Origin: G965197405 sp965197405
GTDB taxonomy: Bacteria; Chloroflexota; Dehalococcoidia; Lucifugimonadales; JAGWBF01
Length of the DNA: 64,000 nt
Assembly: GCA_965197405.1 (NCBI GenBank)
Contig: OZ240206.1
Coordinates: 310,001-374,000, forward strand
Reading direction: 5' to 3'
Part shown: positions 25,588 to 35,831 of the stretch, one piece after another
Layout: every line of letters starts with the position of its first letter
Position numbering within the stretch: the first letter of the stretch is position 1
Translations under genes and position numbers: made by a program
The notes under the pieces: generated by a model
Databases searched by the model: none
What the model saw: only the letters and a program-made list of their open reading frames with translations
What the model was told of the DNA's origin: nothing

Positions 25588-26557
25588 GAGCCTATCCTAA
25601 AAACCGGTGAAACCCGCTGAGTAGTGAATGAGGAAGGAGGCAGAGGAGCGGCTAAACTTGGGGAATGACGAAAGCGAAAGAACCCAAGCCGCCTCGACCA
25701 CCCCGCGCCGGCCCAGCCTCTCCGACCAACCCCACCACCGGCTCCTTCCAAGTATCCGACGAACTGTGGGAGGCACTGGCTCCACTCCTTCCCCAGCGGG
25801 TGAATACCCATCCCTTGGGCGGAGGCCGCCCCCGGGTCCCGGACCGGACCTGCGCCAACGGTATCTTCTACGTGCTTCGCACCGGTTGCCAGTGGAAGTC
25901 CTTGGATGCCACCGGCATTTGCTCCGGCTCCACCGCCCACCTGCGCTTTCAGGAATGGGCCGCCGCCGGGGTGTTCCTGGAGCTATGGCGGACCGGGCTG
26001 GAACGCTATGACGAATTGAAGGGTTTGGACTGGAGCTGGCTGAGCATGGACGGGGCCTTGACCAAATCCCCCTTGGGCGGGGGGAAAAACCGGTCCCAAC
26101 CCCACGGACCGGGGTAAGAGCGGGGTCAAACGCAGTCTCTTGACCGAAGCCGGGGGCATTCCGGTGGGGCTGGCAGTGGACGGGGCCAACCGCCACGATA
26201 TGAAGCTGGTGCGGGCCACGGTGGACAGCCTCCCCGTGCCACGCCCCGCGCCCAGCCCGGAGCATCCCCAGGGTCTGTGCTTGGACAAGGGCTACGACTT
26301 TGATGAGGTGCGCCGGACCGTGGACGAGTTTGGCTTCACGGCCCACATACGCAGCCGTAGGGAAGAGGCTCAGGCCATCAAGAAAGAGGCCGGCTTCAAA
26401 GCCCGGCGCTGGGTGGTGGAACGCACCCACAGCTGGATGAACCGCTTCCGGCGCATTTTGGTCCGCTGGGACAAGTCTCCCACCAACTACATAGCCTTTC
26501 TTCATTTCGCCTGTGCCCTTATCGCTCTCAGAGCCGCCGGGTTATTAGGATAGGCTC
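25588..26557 (+). mobile_element. IS5-family (IS427-like) element, copy 2 of 4
   Basis: 970 bp, same ends as copy 1. Left flank is TTA (25585-25587) and right flank TAA (26558-26560), consistent with a three-base TNA target with a mismatched centre. The slippery run is G6A5. One substitution makes GGGGAAGAGG read AGGGAAGAGG (26358-26360 region), unique to this copy. Confidence 0.93.
25665..26553 (+). CDS. IS5-family transposase, two frames (copy 2)
   Basis: Same two-frame arrangement as copy 1. The frame switch is at GGGGGGAAAAA. Catalytic motifs SMDGALTKS, VDGANRHD and VVERTHSW are intact; one Gly-to-Arg change (RSRREEAQ instead of RSRGEEAQ). Confidence 0.85.
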
Positions 26558-26762
26558 TAAGCGGTGAGAACCCTAGTCAGGCCGCGATAGACGTGGACCT
26601 CGTCCTTGGCGCGGAAGTGCACGTCGTGTTGGTGGCCTCCACCTTCTCTCTTGTTGAGGTCTCTCAGCGGCGCGAGAAACCTTCCCACCTTCAGGAGTGC
26701 CTGCAACTCCTCAGATGGATATCGCGGGTAGCTGATTCCTGTCTTCTGGGCCATGACACCTC

Positions 26763-27706
26763 CTACAGGTGGTATCGAGCGCGCATGTAGGCCGTCCAGT
26801 CCTTCAATCCATCAGCCTCTCCGATGGCGACGACCTCTGAAGCGGGGATTGACGGGGCTGTAGATGGATCAGCAAGAAGACGTTTCCAGTTCTCCCAGTG
26901 TGCGGCAATGTCGGGGTTAGCGTCGTGAGCGCAGAGTACAAACCATGCCCGCTCAACCATGTCTTCCTGTTCGAGACCCCGGGCGATGGCGAGGTTCCGC
27001 ATGAGCTGCTGCATGTCATAGGCGAATGGGCAGGGTCCATCGAGGTCGTCGTGGGGGAAGGCATCCCGAACACTACCATGACTCCTGGAAAATATCTCCC
27101 AATAGCGTCGGTCCCGCTGTTTCCTCCATGGTCTGCGCAGGTAACAGGCGTTGGGATCATCCAAGAAGAGCTTCCCGGACTCACAGACGTCTTGGCGGCG
27201 ATTTCCCCGGCTGGTGCGCCGCCGCAATGCGTGAAGTTGTCCTCGCTCAGCTTGACCTCTAATAGGACCACGGCGCGGCGGCGGTTCTCCAGCCAGCTCC
27301 AGAGTGCCACGTCGACCCCCGTCGCCGGCTCGTCGCCAACGGGCCATTCGCCATCCAACTCGCCGAGCGGCACCCACTCGAAGCGAACCTTGTCGATGGT
27401 CAGCCGAGCGCCGACTATCTCACTGAAGCGCTGGGACAATCTCTCCTTACTTCCCTCTCGAAAAGGCAGAAAGAGGTTGAACGCGAATACTTGTGAACTG
27501 AGTATGTGGGCCGCGTATTCGTGCAGCTTCACAGAGTCGGCGCACACAGACTTCTCTGCCAGAGCGCGGTAGTCGGGGTAGATTCCGTCTGTCCACTTGG
27601 CCCATGCGAGAGGACGGTTGCCAACGTCGGCGCACCACTCATCCATGTGCGCCCTCAGGGAGTTCGCAAACGGCGTTGGCTGGTACCCGCTCCTGTAGTC
27701 GGTCAT
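26763..27706 (-). pseudogene. PD-(D/E)XK nuclease-like protein, frameshifted
   Basis: Two frames make one protein of about 310 aa. The first (from ATG 27706) contains FVWVPLGE-type sequence and the nuclease core GVDVALWSWLENRRRAVVLLEVKLSEDN (Asp, Glu-x-Lys). It loses sense near 27190-27230, after GGAPAGEIAAKT. The second frame resumes at CESGKLFLDDPNACYLRRPW and runs to YMRARYHL. The single shift could be mutation or sequencing error. It ends 9 nt before the IS-split nuclease gene, so the two were probably one operon. Confidence 0.7.
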
Positions 27707-27772
27707 AGATTCCCTATTGTAGGCCGATGTCCTTCAAGTGCTTTCCCTAGTAGATGTCAGCCTGACTCCCTT

Positions 27773-28644
27773 TTATGGCCTCGCCGGACGCGGGTTGTCC
27801 ACCTCGCGTTGCTCGTGAAATAGGAGCTGATTGGCATAGCCTGCATACTCCCCAAAGTAGTCCTGAGCCCACATTACCAACTCATCGCCAGTGGGCTGTT
27901 CCTGGCACGGGAAGTAACCCGCTATGGCTCTCTCCACCCACCCGTCTACCGGAAACGCTTCCATTTTGTCCAGCGCGAACAGCGAGATGCAGTCGGCCAC
28001 CTTGTTTCCGATTCCGTAACAGCCCATCAGCCGCCGTTTGGCCTCGGCATAGCACACCTGCGGCTGCGAGAGGTAGTGCAGGTCCAGTCTCCCGTCGCGT
28101 ATCCGCTCGGCGGCGGCGATTATCTTGGAATGGCGATCCATCCCAGCCCTAACTCTGCCAATGGCCTCACGCCAGCCTCCAACATCATATCGGGCGTCGG
28201 GAACGTATGGCGCAACTCACCTTCAAGCTCCACCGGGTATCCGAGCGTCCCCGCTACACTCTCCACAATCGTTCTGATACGGCTGACGTTATTGGTGGCG
28301 GAGCAGATGTAGGCAACCATGCACCCCCAGGGGTCCGGTTGGCGCAGCACGCGCAGGTGAGGGTACTTCTTCGCCAACTTTTCGATCTTCTTGTCGCGGG
28401 CGGAGATGTCAGCACGGATGGCGTAGGTATCGTCGTCCAGCCGGAAGTAGGACCTGAGTAGAGCGTCCAGGTCAGGGTCGGCCCGGTACTCCATTACACC
28501 ACCGACTTGCCGGATGTGAATCAGGTTCCCGTTTAGCACTCCGGAATGCCAGTCATCTTTCCACGGGCGCCAGCGGAAGTCCTGTGTCCCATCCAGGATT
28601 GCGTCCAGATCGAAGGACTGATCGATGGTGAGTTGCTGTGTCAT
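27773..28644 (-). pseudogene. OGG1-like 8-oxoguanine DNA glycosylase/AP lyase, frameshifted
   Basis: N-terminal OGG domain (QDFRWRPWKDDWHSGVLNG, then DPWGCMVAYICSATNNVSRI) reads from ATG 28644, with AAAGGAG 7 nt upstream. After LAELGLGW (about 28135) the frame changes. It then continues with the HhH-GPD domain GCYGIGNKVADCISLFALD, catalytic Lys in NKVADC, and catalytic Asp in FPVDGWVER. Both active-site residues are intact, so the defect is a single frameshift. The usual role is removal of 8-oxoguanine; its position among nuclease genes suggests a possible role on invading DNA. Confidence 0.85.
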
Positions 28645-28780
28645 CGCGTCGGCTCCTTTACTGGAATGCCGATGCGAATCTGTACCCAACAGGTCACGTC
28701 CCGGCTTCCTCGTCGTTAGGATCGAATGGTTGATCGATTCCCCGGATCAAGGCATTGAAGGGCACACCTGCAAAATCCAG

Positions 28781-29494
28781 CTATTCTCCCCAACACGTCT
28801 CATCGACAACAGTTTGGCAATATCCCTTAAGCGTGCCCTCCCACTCCGCTTTGGATGAGATCAAAGGTCCGTCACCGGCCATATCATAAGCGTTCAGGAA
28901 TCCGAGATAGAGCGGCACCACCGGTATGCTGAGTGAGACCAGCTTCCAGGACCAAGCGAACCGGTTGGATAGCTAGTAGTGATAGTCTCGCGACGAACAC
29001 CATTGTTTACCTGTCACGGACTGAAACTCGCCGTTTGCCTCAGCAATTGCTCGACCAATCTGTTCGCGATTCTTTGGATTACAGCTGCCGCATTTGTCTT
29101 GTTCACCAAGTTCTTTTCCGTGAGCTGCCTCTACGAGGAGAAGGCCCAATTCGCCCTTGATCTTACATGTGCTGGCTATGTCCCAATTCGGCGTATTTCC
29201 CCTAGCGACCAGCCACCAGTCCCTGAGTTGTCGCTGGATCGAACGTGGCACGAGACCGTTCGCTTTATCGAGCCTCGCTTCAGCTGTGGGTGTTTTGTCC
29301 CATGAACCATCGACCTTCCGCACGGGCTTGCCATAAGGCGTCCATCTGTCGCTCGGCGAGACGATCACATCAGGGAGGTTCACCAGTCGCGTCAGACGGC
29401 TGGCAACCTCTTCTCGGCTACCTTCCATCATCAGCACGCAACGTGGTCGGCTACCTCGGCGTTTGCGTTTAGGAAGTTGCCTGAGCCAACTCAT
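28781..29494 (-). pseudogene. nuclease-like protein with internal stop and lost Lys codon
   Basis: First 173 codons (29494-28976) end at TAG after SSRDYHY. The same frame continues LSNRFAWSWKLVSLSIPVV and PLYLGFLNAYDM to a second stop at 28781, total about 237 codons. From memory, relatives read SRDxHYQxSNRFAW, so a Gln CAG became TAG. They also read LLLVEAKAH, whereas here it is LLLVEAAH: the putative catalytic Lys codon is missing. Both changes point to loss of a PD-(D/E)XK-type function. I know the family only as uncharacterised. Confidence 0.65.
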
Positions 29495-29843
29495 CCAGCC
29501 CCCTGATTCATTCCACCAATTGAAACGGGCACACCACGGACTCGAGGAACTTTCCAGTTGGGCCTCAAGTATGACCTCGTGCCGATCTTACACAGCAGTG
29601 AAGAACGCTACCATATCTTCAGAGGAGCCGGTACTAATCGCAACAACTCCTCCTACGTAGCACAGGTGGCGTACTGCATCGCCAAGCGGAACCTCAACAC
29701 GAAGGTTCTTGATTTTGTCAAGTCTGGTGGGCCTAAGTTGACGGTAGGCAGAACTGTCTTTGAACTTCGGATGGAGCTGTGAGCATGGCAGTGCTACGTT
29801 GATGGCCGTGGAGCAGTCAATGCTCATGCGGACTAAGGGCGAG
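29495..29843. other. intergenic region, possible gene fragment
   Basis: No firm gene. A plus-strand stretch at 29558-29782 reads plausibly (GLKYDLVPILHSSEERYHIF) and may be the C-terminal fragment of a lost gene, but the opposite strand is also open and I cannot choose. Confidence 0.3.
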
Positions 29844-31319
29844 CTAGTGTCCACGCCTCCACGTACCATTGGGATCGCGTTCAGGCATCTGGCTAGGATG
29901 GCGAAGCAATCCTTGAGCGGCTTCGGCAAACCACCCAATCCAACGCTCAATGAAATCACCCTCGTCTCCTTGGTCAATTGGGGTAAATGGCCAAGCAACT
30001 TGGTATTCCGCCATGATGGGAGCAAGCGCTATGAATGCATCTCGTCCTGGGCCTAATGCAAAGGGGTCAAGACGGCCCCTCTTGGAGATGAATGGACTGA
30101 TCATGAAGGCTGTTTCGTACCAGCGGAACACCCCAGCTTCTTGGGCATCACAGTACCACAATGAATGAGACCGGCCCTCAAACCCATGTCGGTCAGGTTC
30201 GATCCTGAGAGTGATGCTTGAGCAAGCCATGACTTCGAAAGGCGGGGCGTCGGTGTCTGCATCAATTCGTTGCTCTGCCATCCGAGAGGGTTCTATACTC
30301 AGATTGACCTCGTTCAAAAGCCAGGACCATTGCGGAGTTGGGCCAGACCGCTTGGAAGCTGGAGCATTTGACAGGATTTGATCGTTCAGGAGGGTAACCA
30401 AATGCGCCATCGACCGATCTGCAGCCTCACATAGTTCGTGCCTACGTGCAGCTTCTGACTTAGCTACGGACTCCTGTCGAGCTACTTCAGCTTGGCGCTT
30501 GACTGCCATTGCATTAGCCTGCTGCAAACGACTAGTCGCTTCCGTGGCTGCCCGAACACTTTCTTTCAGCCTCGCTAACAAGTTTTGAGGCCTCGGTCTT
30601 GCTTCGGGACTCTTGTAGAGGCATTCATCTATCAAGGATTGGAGTTTGAGAGGTACACCAGCGATTGAAGTTGGGGTATCTTCTAGGTGTTGCTGCCGGT
30701 AGTCATGTATTTCAGGACCTACAAACGGCAGTTGTCCGGCAAGCAATTCATAGGCCACGACTCCCAAGGAATAGACGTCTGTGGCACTGTTGGCCCGCTC
30801 CCCGCGCCACTGCTCAGGGGCGGCGTAGGGAGGAGTCATAGCGAATTTACGGGTGTCTGGAGCCGTAGTGGCTTCTGCGTATCTGGAGATTCCAAAGTCA
30901 GCGAGACACCAGTGCCCGTTCATTAGAAGTATGTTATCCGGTTTGATGTCCCTGTGAACGACTCGTTCCTCTATTGCAACCAGAGCTCGAGTGACATCGG
31001 AGAGCACCTGCATAGTGTCATCTATAGAAAGGTGTTCGATGTTTTCACTCAAGTATTCCCTCAGCGATTTATCAGCCTTCGGCATCACAAGGACCCAATA
31101 GTCCATCCACTCCCCTCGGTCTATGATAGGCACCACGTTCGGAACTCCGGCCAAGTCCTCGAATAGGATCTCACGGTCAGCTCCCCGAGCCTTCGGAACA
31201 AGCTTGACGACACCGGCGTCTCCAGATGCTGAATGAGCCACGAATACGCGTCCAAAGCCACCTGAACCCAATTGATCTCCGACGTACCACTCTTGGTTGA
31301 GATTGATTACTTCAGACAA
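29844..31319 (-). CDS. Ser/Thr protein kinase with C-terminal extension
   Basis: 491-aa soluble kinase. Catalytic domain about 10-270: glycine loop LGSGGFGRVF, Lys in AGVVKLVPKA, HRDIKPDNILL, LADFGISRYA, APEQWRGERANSATDVYSLG. A coiled coil follows (about 275-330, rich in Ala, Gln, Arg), then a domain of about 150 residues with RWYETAFMISPFI and FIERWIGWFAEAAQ that I do not recognise. No membrane segment or PASTA repeats. It ends the minus-strand defence series, 68 nt after hsdR, so it may be co-transcribed with the restriction genes. Confidence 0.88.
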   Translation of the reverse strand: MSEVINLNQEWYVGDQLGSGGFGRVFVAHSASGDAGVVKLVPKARGADREILFEDLAGVPNVVPIIDRGEWMDYWVLVMPKADKSLREYLSENIEHLSIDDTMQVLSDVTRALVAIEERVVHRDIKPDNILLMNGHWCLADFGISRYAEATTAPDTRKFAMTPPYAAPEQWRGERANSATDVYSLGVVAYELLAGQLPFVGPEIHDYRQQHLEDTPTSIAGVPLKLQSLIDECLYKSPEARPRPQNLLARLKESVRAATEATSRLQQANAMAVKRQAEVARQESVAKSEAARRHELCEAADRSMAHLVTLLNDQILSNAPASKRSGPTPQWSWLLNEVNLSIEPSRMAEQRIDADTDAPPFEVMACSSITLRIEPDRHGFEGRSHSLWYCDAQEAGVFRWYETAFMISPFISKRGRLDPFALGPGRDAFIALAPIMAEYQVAWPFTPIDQGDEGDFIERWIGWFAEAAQGLLRHPSQMPERDPNGTWRRGH

Positions 31320-31386
31320 GGGGCCTCCCTTCGAATAGCCAAGCTGATTTTAACCGAACCATCAAGTGTGTCGTACGCATATTCTC

Positions 31387-34300
31387 TTAGCCCTCGGACT
31401 CCCCAGTCTTGCCGTGTGCACGGAGGTACTGGTCGAACAGGTGGTTCTTGACCACTTCCCCGAAGGCAGGGTCATCGGTGATGCGTTTGTACAGGTCGAA
31501 GTTGAGGTCCACGATTTCCTGAATGACCTGCTCCACCTTGTAGTCAAAGGCAATGCGCACGTTCTCCAAAGTGTTGACCCTTGTGGCGACCTCCAGCGCT
31601 GCATCCTCTCCCAGGCGATCCAGCATTCTGCCAAGCGTGACTCGATGTTCCGGACCCAGTTCGATGCCGAATCGCTCGTTGAGGTCGGCGATGATGCGCG
31701 AAAGGGCCTCCAACTCCTCCGGTGTCGCCTCGCGCGTCTCCTTTGTCGCCACGGGGTCGATTGTGCTTCCCTTGCGCTCCAATGCGACCCTTCCGCTGTC
31801 TGTCTGCTGGATGCGGTACGACTCCATATCGATGTTCTGTTGAATCTCACGGGGCAATTCCTCACGTTCAACAGTGAGCAACCTACGCAGATACCGAGCG
31901 AAGACGTAGAGCTTCTCCAGGTCGGCGTCCAGGAAGGTGAGCACCTGAGCCAGAAACGAGTACAGCCGCACGTAATCGGTTACCTGGCCCCGAAAGTCCT
32001 GGCGCTCGTCCTCTTGAAGGTCAGAGAAGCGTGCGACAGCCGGAGCAAGGGCAGCATAAAGCTGGTCCAACGTAGTCCCGTAGGCGAAGAAGACGTGGGC
32101 GAATGATTCCACATCCTCGTCTGTATAAACCGGGAAGCCCTTGAGCCGAGTTTGAATCTCGTAGAGCAAGTTGGGGTCCGTCGCCTCCGACAGGACTGTC
32201 GTTTCGTAGTAAGGCTGGAAGGCGGCCTGAATGTCGTCGGACTCGTTGGCGAAGTCCAGCACTATCGTGCCGGGCTTGTCCGGGTGGGTCCGGTTCAGCC
32301 GGGATAGGGTCTGCACTGCGTTCACTCCGCCCAGCTTCTTGTCTACGTACATAGTTTGCAGCAGAGGCTGATCGAACCCTGTCTGGAACTTGTTGGCCGC
32401 TATCAAGATCCTGTACTCAGGGGCTTCGAAAGTATTGGAGGTCTGAGCCTCCGGGATACCGTTCATGCTCGACTCTGTGTAGGACTTGCCCCCGTCCTGC
32501 ACCGTCCCCGAGAAGGCAACTAGCGCCTTGAACGGATGTCCAAGCTCCGCAAGGTATCGGTCCACGGCCAGCTTGTATCGCACAGCGTGAAGGCGCGAAC
32601 GGGTTACTATCATCGCCTTAGCCCGTCCGCCTATCTCGCTCTGCGACTTACCAGTGAAGTGCTCTACCATGATCCGCGTCTTCTCGTCGATGGCGTGCGG
32701 ATGCAGGTCCACGAAGGACCTGAGCAGGTAAGCCGCCTTGGTCTTGTCGTAGCGAGGGTCGTCCTCGATCTTCTTGAAGAGCCGCCAGTAGGCCTGGTAG
32801 GTGGTGTAGCTCTCCAGAACGTCCAGAATGAAGCCCTCCTCTATGGCCTGGCGCATGCTGTAGAGGTGGAAGGGCGCAAATGTCCCGTCGGGGCGGTGCG
32901 TCCCAAACAGTTCCAAGGTCTTGGGTTTCGGCGTAGCAGTGAACGCAAAGGTCGAAACGTTGGCTGGCTGACGCCGCCGCGCCATCTGCGCCAGCGCGAT
33001 GTTGTCCAACTCGTCGTCCTCCGACGTTTGGGAGCTGGCATCCTCCGTCTCGGCCGCTTCCAGTGACGAAGCGGCCAGCACGTCCCTGAGCCCCTGGGCG
33101 CCTTCACCGGACTGCGAGGAGTGCGCTTCGTCCACGATGAGCGCGAACCGCTGGCTCGGCAACTCGCCCATCTCCTGGGCAATGACTGGGAACTTCTGAA
33201 GGGTCGTGACGATGATGGTCTTGCCTGACTCCAACGCATCCTTGAGCTGCCGCGAAGTGGTGTCGATGTTCTCCACGACGCCCAGCGTCTGCTCGAACTG
33301 GCGCATCGCCGCCTGGAGCTGGCGGTCCAGCACGCGCCGGTCGGAAATTACTACGATGGAGTCGAAGACGCGACGGTCCTCCGCATCGTGAAGCGTGGAA
33401 AGCTGGTGAGCGAGCCATGCAATGGTAAAGGTCTTTCCGCTGCCTGCCGAGTGCTGAATCAGGTAGCGCTGCCCCGTACCCCGCGACCGCGCGTCGGCTA
33501 CCAGCCGTCGCACGCAGTCGACCTGCTGATAGCGGGGAAAGATGAGGAAGCGGTTGCCCGTCTTCTTCCCTCGCTCGTCTTCCTCCTGGACTTCGTGGAT
33601 GAACTGGCGCACGAGGTCTAGCACGCTATCCCGCGCCCAGGTCTCCTCCCAGAGGTACGATGTGGCGTAGCCGCTCTGCGTGGGCGAAACGGGCGGATTG
33701 CCAGCGCCCCCGAACTTTCCCCGGTTGAAGGGCAGGAAGTAGGTTTGCGGCCCTGCCAGGTGAGTCGTCACATAGACTAACTCGGGGTCAACGGCGAAGT
33801 GAGCGAGGCAGCGCCTGTAGGCGAACAGCGGCTCCCGATGGTCGCGGTCCGTTCGGTACTGGCGAATGGCTTCCTGGACATCTTGACCAGTGAGCGGGTT
33901 CTTGAGTTCCGCCGTGAAGATGGGGATGCCATTGAGAAAAAGAGCGAGGTCGAGGCTGTTATTGTTCCTCTCACTATAGTGCAACTGGCGGACAACAGAG
34001 AAGATGTTGCCCTGGTAGAGCCACCGGGTCTCCTCGTTCAGTCCGCTCGACGGTCGGAAGTAGGCGAGCCGGAACCGGCAGCCCATGTCCCGGATTCCGG
34101 TGCGCAGCACGTCAAGGGTGCCCCGGTGCCTGATTTCAGAGGCCAGGCGCTTTAGAAACTGCTCCTCAACGGCTGCCCCGTGATGCTGCGCGAGCCTCTT
34201 CCACTCTTGGGGCTGTGTCGCCAGAACGAAGTCCAGCACGTCCCGCGGGATGAGGCAAAGGGCGCGATCGTAGTCCTCGTTCCGGCACTTCTGATAGCCG

Positions 34301-34416
34301 CCGGGAGGCATGTCCAAGTAGGAGGCTCGCTCCTCCGCCACTGCGCCTCCGCTGTGCTGGAGCAGGCACGCCTCTATAGCGTCCTCGAAGGCCCGCTCGG
34401 AAACGTCTACGTTCAT
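31387..34416 (-). CDS. hsdR: type I restriction enzyme R subunit HsdR
   Basis: 1009-aa motor and nuclease subunit that translocates DNA and cuts far from the recognition site. N-terminal nuclease core: DLALFLNGIPIFTAELKNPLTGQ (Asp, Glu-x-Lys). Helicase motifs: LIQHSAGSGKTFTIAWLA (Walker A), ALIVDEAHSSQSGEGA (DEAH box), VSTFAFTATPKPKTLELF, FQTGFDQPLLQTMYVDKKL. The C-terminal helical domain is complete. Its start overlaps the hsdS stop by 4 nt (34413-34416), so S and R are translationally coupled. Confidence 0.95.
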   Translation of the reverse strand: MNVDVSERAFEDAIEACLLQHSGGAVAEERASYLDMPPGGYQKCRNEDYDRALCLIPRDVLDFVLATQPQEWKRLAQHHGAAVEEQFLKRLASEIRHRGTLDVLRTGIRDMGCRFRLAYFRPSSGLNEETRWLYQGNIFSVVRQLHYSERNNNSLDLALFLNGIPIFTAELKNPLTGQDVQEAIRQYRTDRDHREPLFAYRRCLAHFAVDPELVYVTTHLAGPQTYFLPFNRGKFGGAGNPPVSPTQSGYATSYLWEETWARDSVLDLVRQFIHEVQEEDERGKKTGNRFLIFPRYQQVDCVRRLVADARSRGTGQRYLIQHSAGSGKTFTIAWLAHQLSTLHDAEDRRVFDSIVVISDRRVLDRQLQAAMRQFEQTLGVVENIDTTSRQLKDALESGKTIIVTTLQKFPVIAQEMGELPSQRFALIVDEAHSSQSGEGAQGLRDVLAASSLEAAETEDASSQTSEDDELDNIALAQMARRRQPANVSTFAFTATPKPKTLELFGTHRPDGTFAPFHLYSMRQAIEEGFILDVLESYTTYQAYWRLFKKIEDDPRYDKTKAAYLLRSFVDLHPHAIDEKTRIMVEHFTGKSQSEIGGRAKAMIVTRSRLHAVRYKLAVDRYLAELGHPFKALVAFSGTVQDGGKSYTESSMNGIPEAQTSNTFEAPEYRILIAANKFQTGFDQPLLQTMYVDKKLGGVNAVQTLSRLNRTHPDKPGTIVLDFANESDDIQAAFQPYYETTVLSEATDPNLLYEIQTRLKGFPVYTDEDVESFAHVFFAYGTTLDQLYAALAPAVARFSDLQEDERQDFRGQVTDYVRLYSFLAQVLTFLDADLEKLYVFARYLRRLLTVEREELPREIQQNIDMESYRIQQTDSGRVALERKGSTIDPVATKETREATPEELEALSRIIADLNERFGIELGPEHRVTLGRMLDRLGEDAALEVATRVNTLENVRIAFDYKVEQVIQEIVDLNFDLYKRITDDPAFGEVVKNHLFDQYLRAHGKTGESEG

Positions 34417-35831
34417 CCTGCCTCCTCCCGCACGTCAATCCGGCCGGTGACGGCGGCGGACATGAGGGCTGTGCGAAGCTCCTTCAGGCTGTCAATGGCG
34501 TCCTGTACCTTGGTAACGAGAGCATCAAGCTTGGATGTTTCCTTGTCCAGGAAGTCGGCGATTGCTTGTTGTACACTGATAGCGGGCCTAGCAAATACTA
34601 GGTCTCCAATTTGCTCGAAATTGAGAGCATCGCGTGAGACACCGTTTTCGTTGTTGAATATCTGGTCCTGCAAAGAGCGAGACTCTATTGAGTAGGCCAA
34701 GAAGTCCGATTTGCCCAGCTGCTGATTCGGGCGGAGAACGCAGACGTGTTGATTTACATTGGCGTCTTTGCCCCCTAGCCGAGCTACACAGCTTCTGCCT
34801 AGCGATGCCCCTGTGATATTCAGCAGGACGTCGCCCTCCCCAACTCGGCTACCCGCCATCTCAGCATCTGTAGCGGCGTCAATGTACGCGACATCGGCAA
34901 GCTGCAACTTGCCGAAATGCACGTTCTGACTCCGAAGCAACATGACGCCATCATCAAGGTATCGCTCTGCACCGCCTCTTGGCGTCTTGCCACTCCCTAT
35001 CTTGCCCACAAGATATTTCAACCGCTTTACCTCCCAATGCGCCGGAATCTCCCCCAGCCACTCGACGCCGGAGTCCTTCATCGGCGAGTTAGGGTCGAGG
35101 CCCCGGGTGACGGCACGGGTGATGAGTGCGGTGCGCTTCTCCTGGAGCAGCTCTATGAGTCGCTCCTTCCTGGAGACCAGTTCGTCAATCCTCGCCGTCT
35201 CCCGGTCCAAGAACGCGGCGATGGAGCGCTGCTCAGGGAGGGGTGGGAGGGGGTGTCTAAGGTTCGTAATGAACGACTCGGGAACTCGTTTCTGGCCGCC
35301 AGCGCCATACATCTCGGCTTCACCGAGCTTGCGGAAGGCATTGGCCAGTGTCAAATAAAAGGCGTACTGTTTATCAAGTGCTGGCCCGCATCTCAGCACG
35401 TGGAGTTCGGTTGTGCCAAATGCGATGCCGTTCACTAGCTCACTAGCCGGTGATCCCTTCCCATTCTCAAAGCATGGGGTAATCTTGGCAACCAACACAT
35501 CTCCATTACTGAAATAGGTGTATCCGTCTGCCACATCGGAAAGTTCCTTGGTCAGTGACAGATCTAGGCCGCCGTATTCGCCAACGGCTTCCATTGGCAC
35601 GAAAGAGACCTCGGTATCTGGTGGCAGCTTTCGCACTTCCGATGCTTTGGGGTTTAGGTCGGCAGCATACTTTAGACGCTTGAGTTCCCAATGCGCTGGA
35701 ATGTTGCCCAGCCACTCAACGCCGGATGGCTTGTAGGCGGGATAGGATTTTAGGCTGGTCCAGAAACCCGGAATAGGAAGATTGCCTACGGCCATCGGAC
35801 TCGAACTAGCTACTCTTTTGACCATTCCCAC
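34413..35831 (-). CDS. hsdS: type I restriction specificity subunit HsdS
   Basis: 472 aa with two target-recognition domains, each introduced by the same phrase (GVEWLGNIPAHWELKRLKY near residue 38 and GVEWLGEIPAHWEVKRLKY near 258). Each is followed by a helical spacer with LPPLPEQRSIAAFLDRETARIDEL or SVQQAIADFLDKETSKLDAL. This is the standard HsdS layout, so it recognises a bipartite site. The start is uncertain: ATG at 35831 overlaps the upstream gene by 22 nt; ATG at 35795 is an alternative. Confidence 0.93.
   Translation of the reverse strand: MGMVKRVASSSPMAVGNLPIPGFWTSLKSYPAYKPSGVEWLGNIPAHWELKRLKYAADLNPKASEVRKLPPDTEVSFVPMEAVGEYGGLDLSLTKELSDVADGYTYFSNGDVLVAKITPCFENGKGSPASELVNGIAFGTTELHVLRCGPALDKQYAFYLTLANAFRKLGEAEMYGAGGQKRVPESFITNLRHPLPPLPEQRSIAAFLDRETARIDELVSRKERLIELLQEKRTALITRAVTRGLDPNSPMKDSGVEWLGEIPAHWEVKRLKYLVGKIGSGKTPRGGAERYLDDGVMLLRSQNVHFGKLQLADVAYIDAATDAEMAGSRVGEGDVLLNITGASLGRSCVARLGGKDANVNQHVCVLRPNQQLGKSDFLAYSIESRSLQDQIFNNENGVSRDALNFEQIGDLVFARPAISVQQAIADFLDKETSKLDALVTKVQDAIDSLKELRTALMSAAVTGRIDVREEAG

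Larger units (their letters stand above)
24822..26754 (-). pseudogene. PD-(D/E)XK nuclease-like gene split by IS5 copy 2
   Basis: The N-terminal 65 codons (26754-26560; YRGLTRVLTA at the break) and the last 254 codons (25587-24822; KRLKRGAVKIRAIDNPYKEEL onward) flank IS copy 2. Removing the IS and one target copy joins them in frame as LTA-KRLKRG, giving about 319 aa. The C-terminal part holds a nuclease core: HEVDQLAIDREGRLVLIELKDA (Asp, then Glu-x-Lys). Known role of the fold: DNA cleavage or binding; target unknown. Neighbouring genes are also nuclease-like or DNA-repair genes. Confidence 0.75.

Noticed and set aside
28974..28976. In-frame TAG in the nuclease-like gene as a recoded codon
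   Set aside because: No Pyl genes or signals seen; neighbouring genes are decaying, so a nonsense mutation is more likely.
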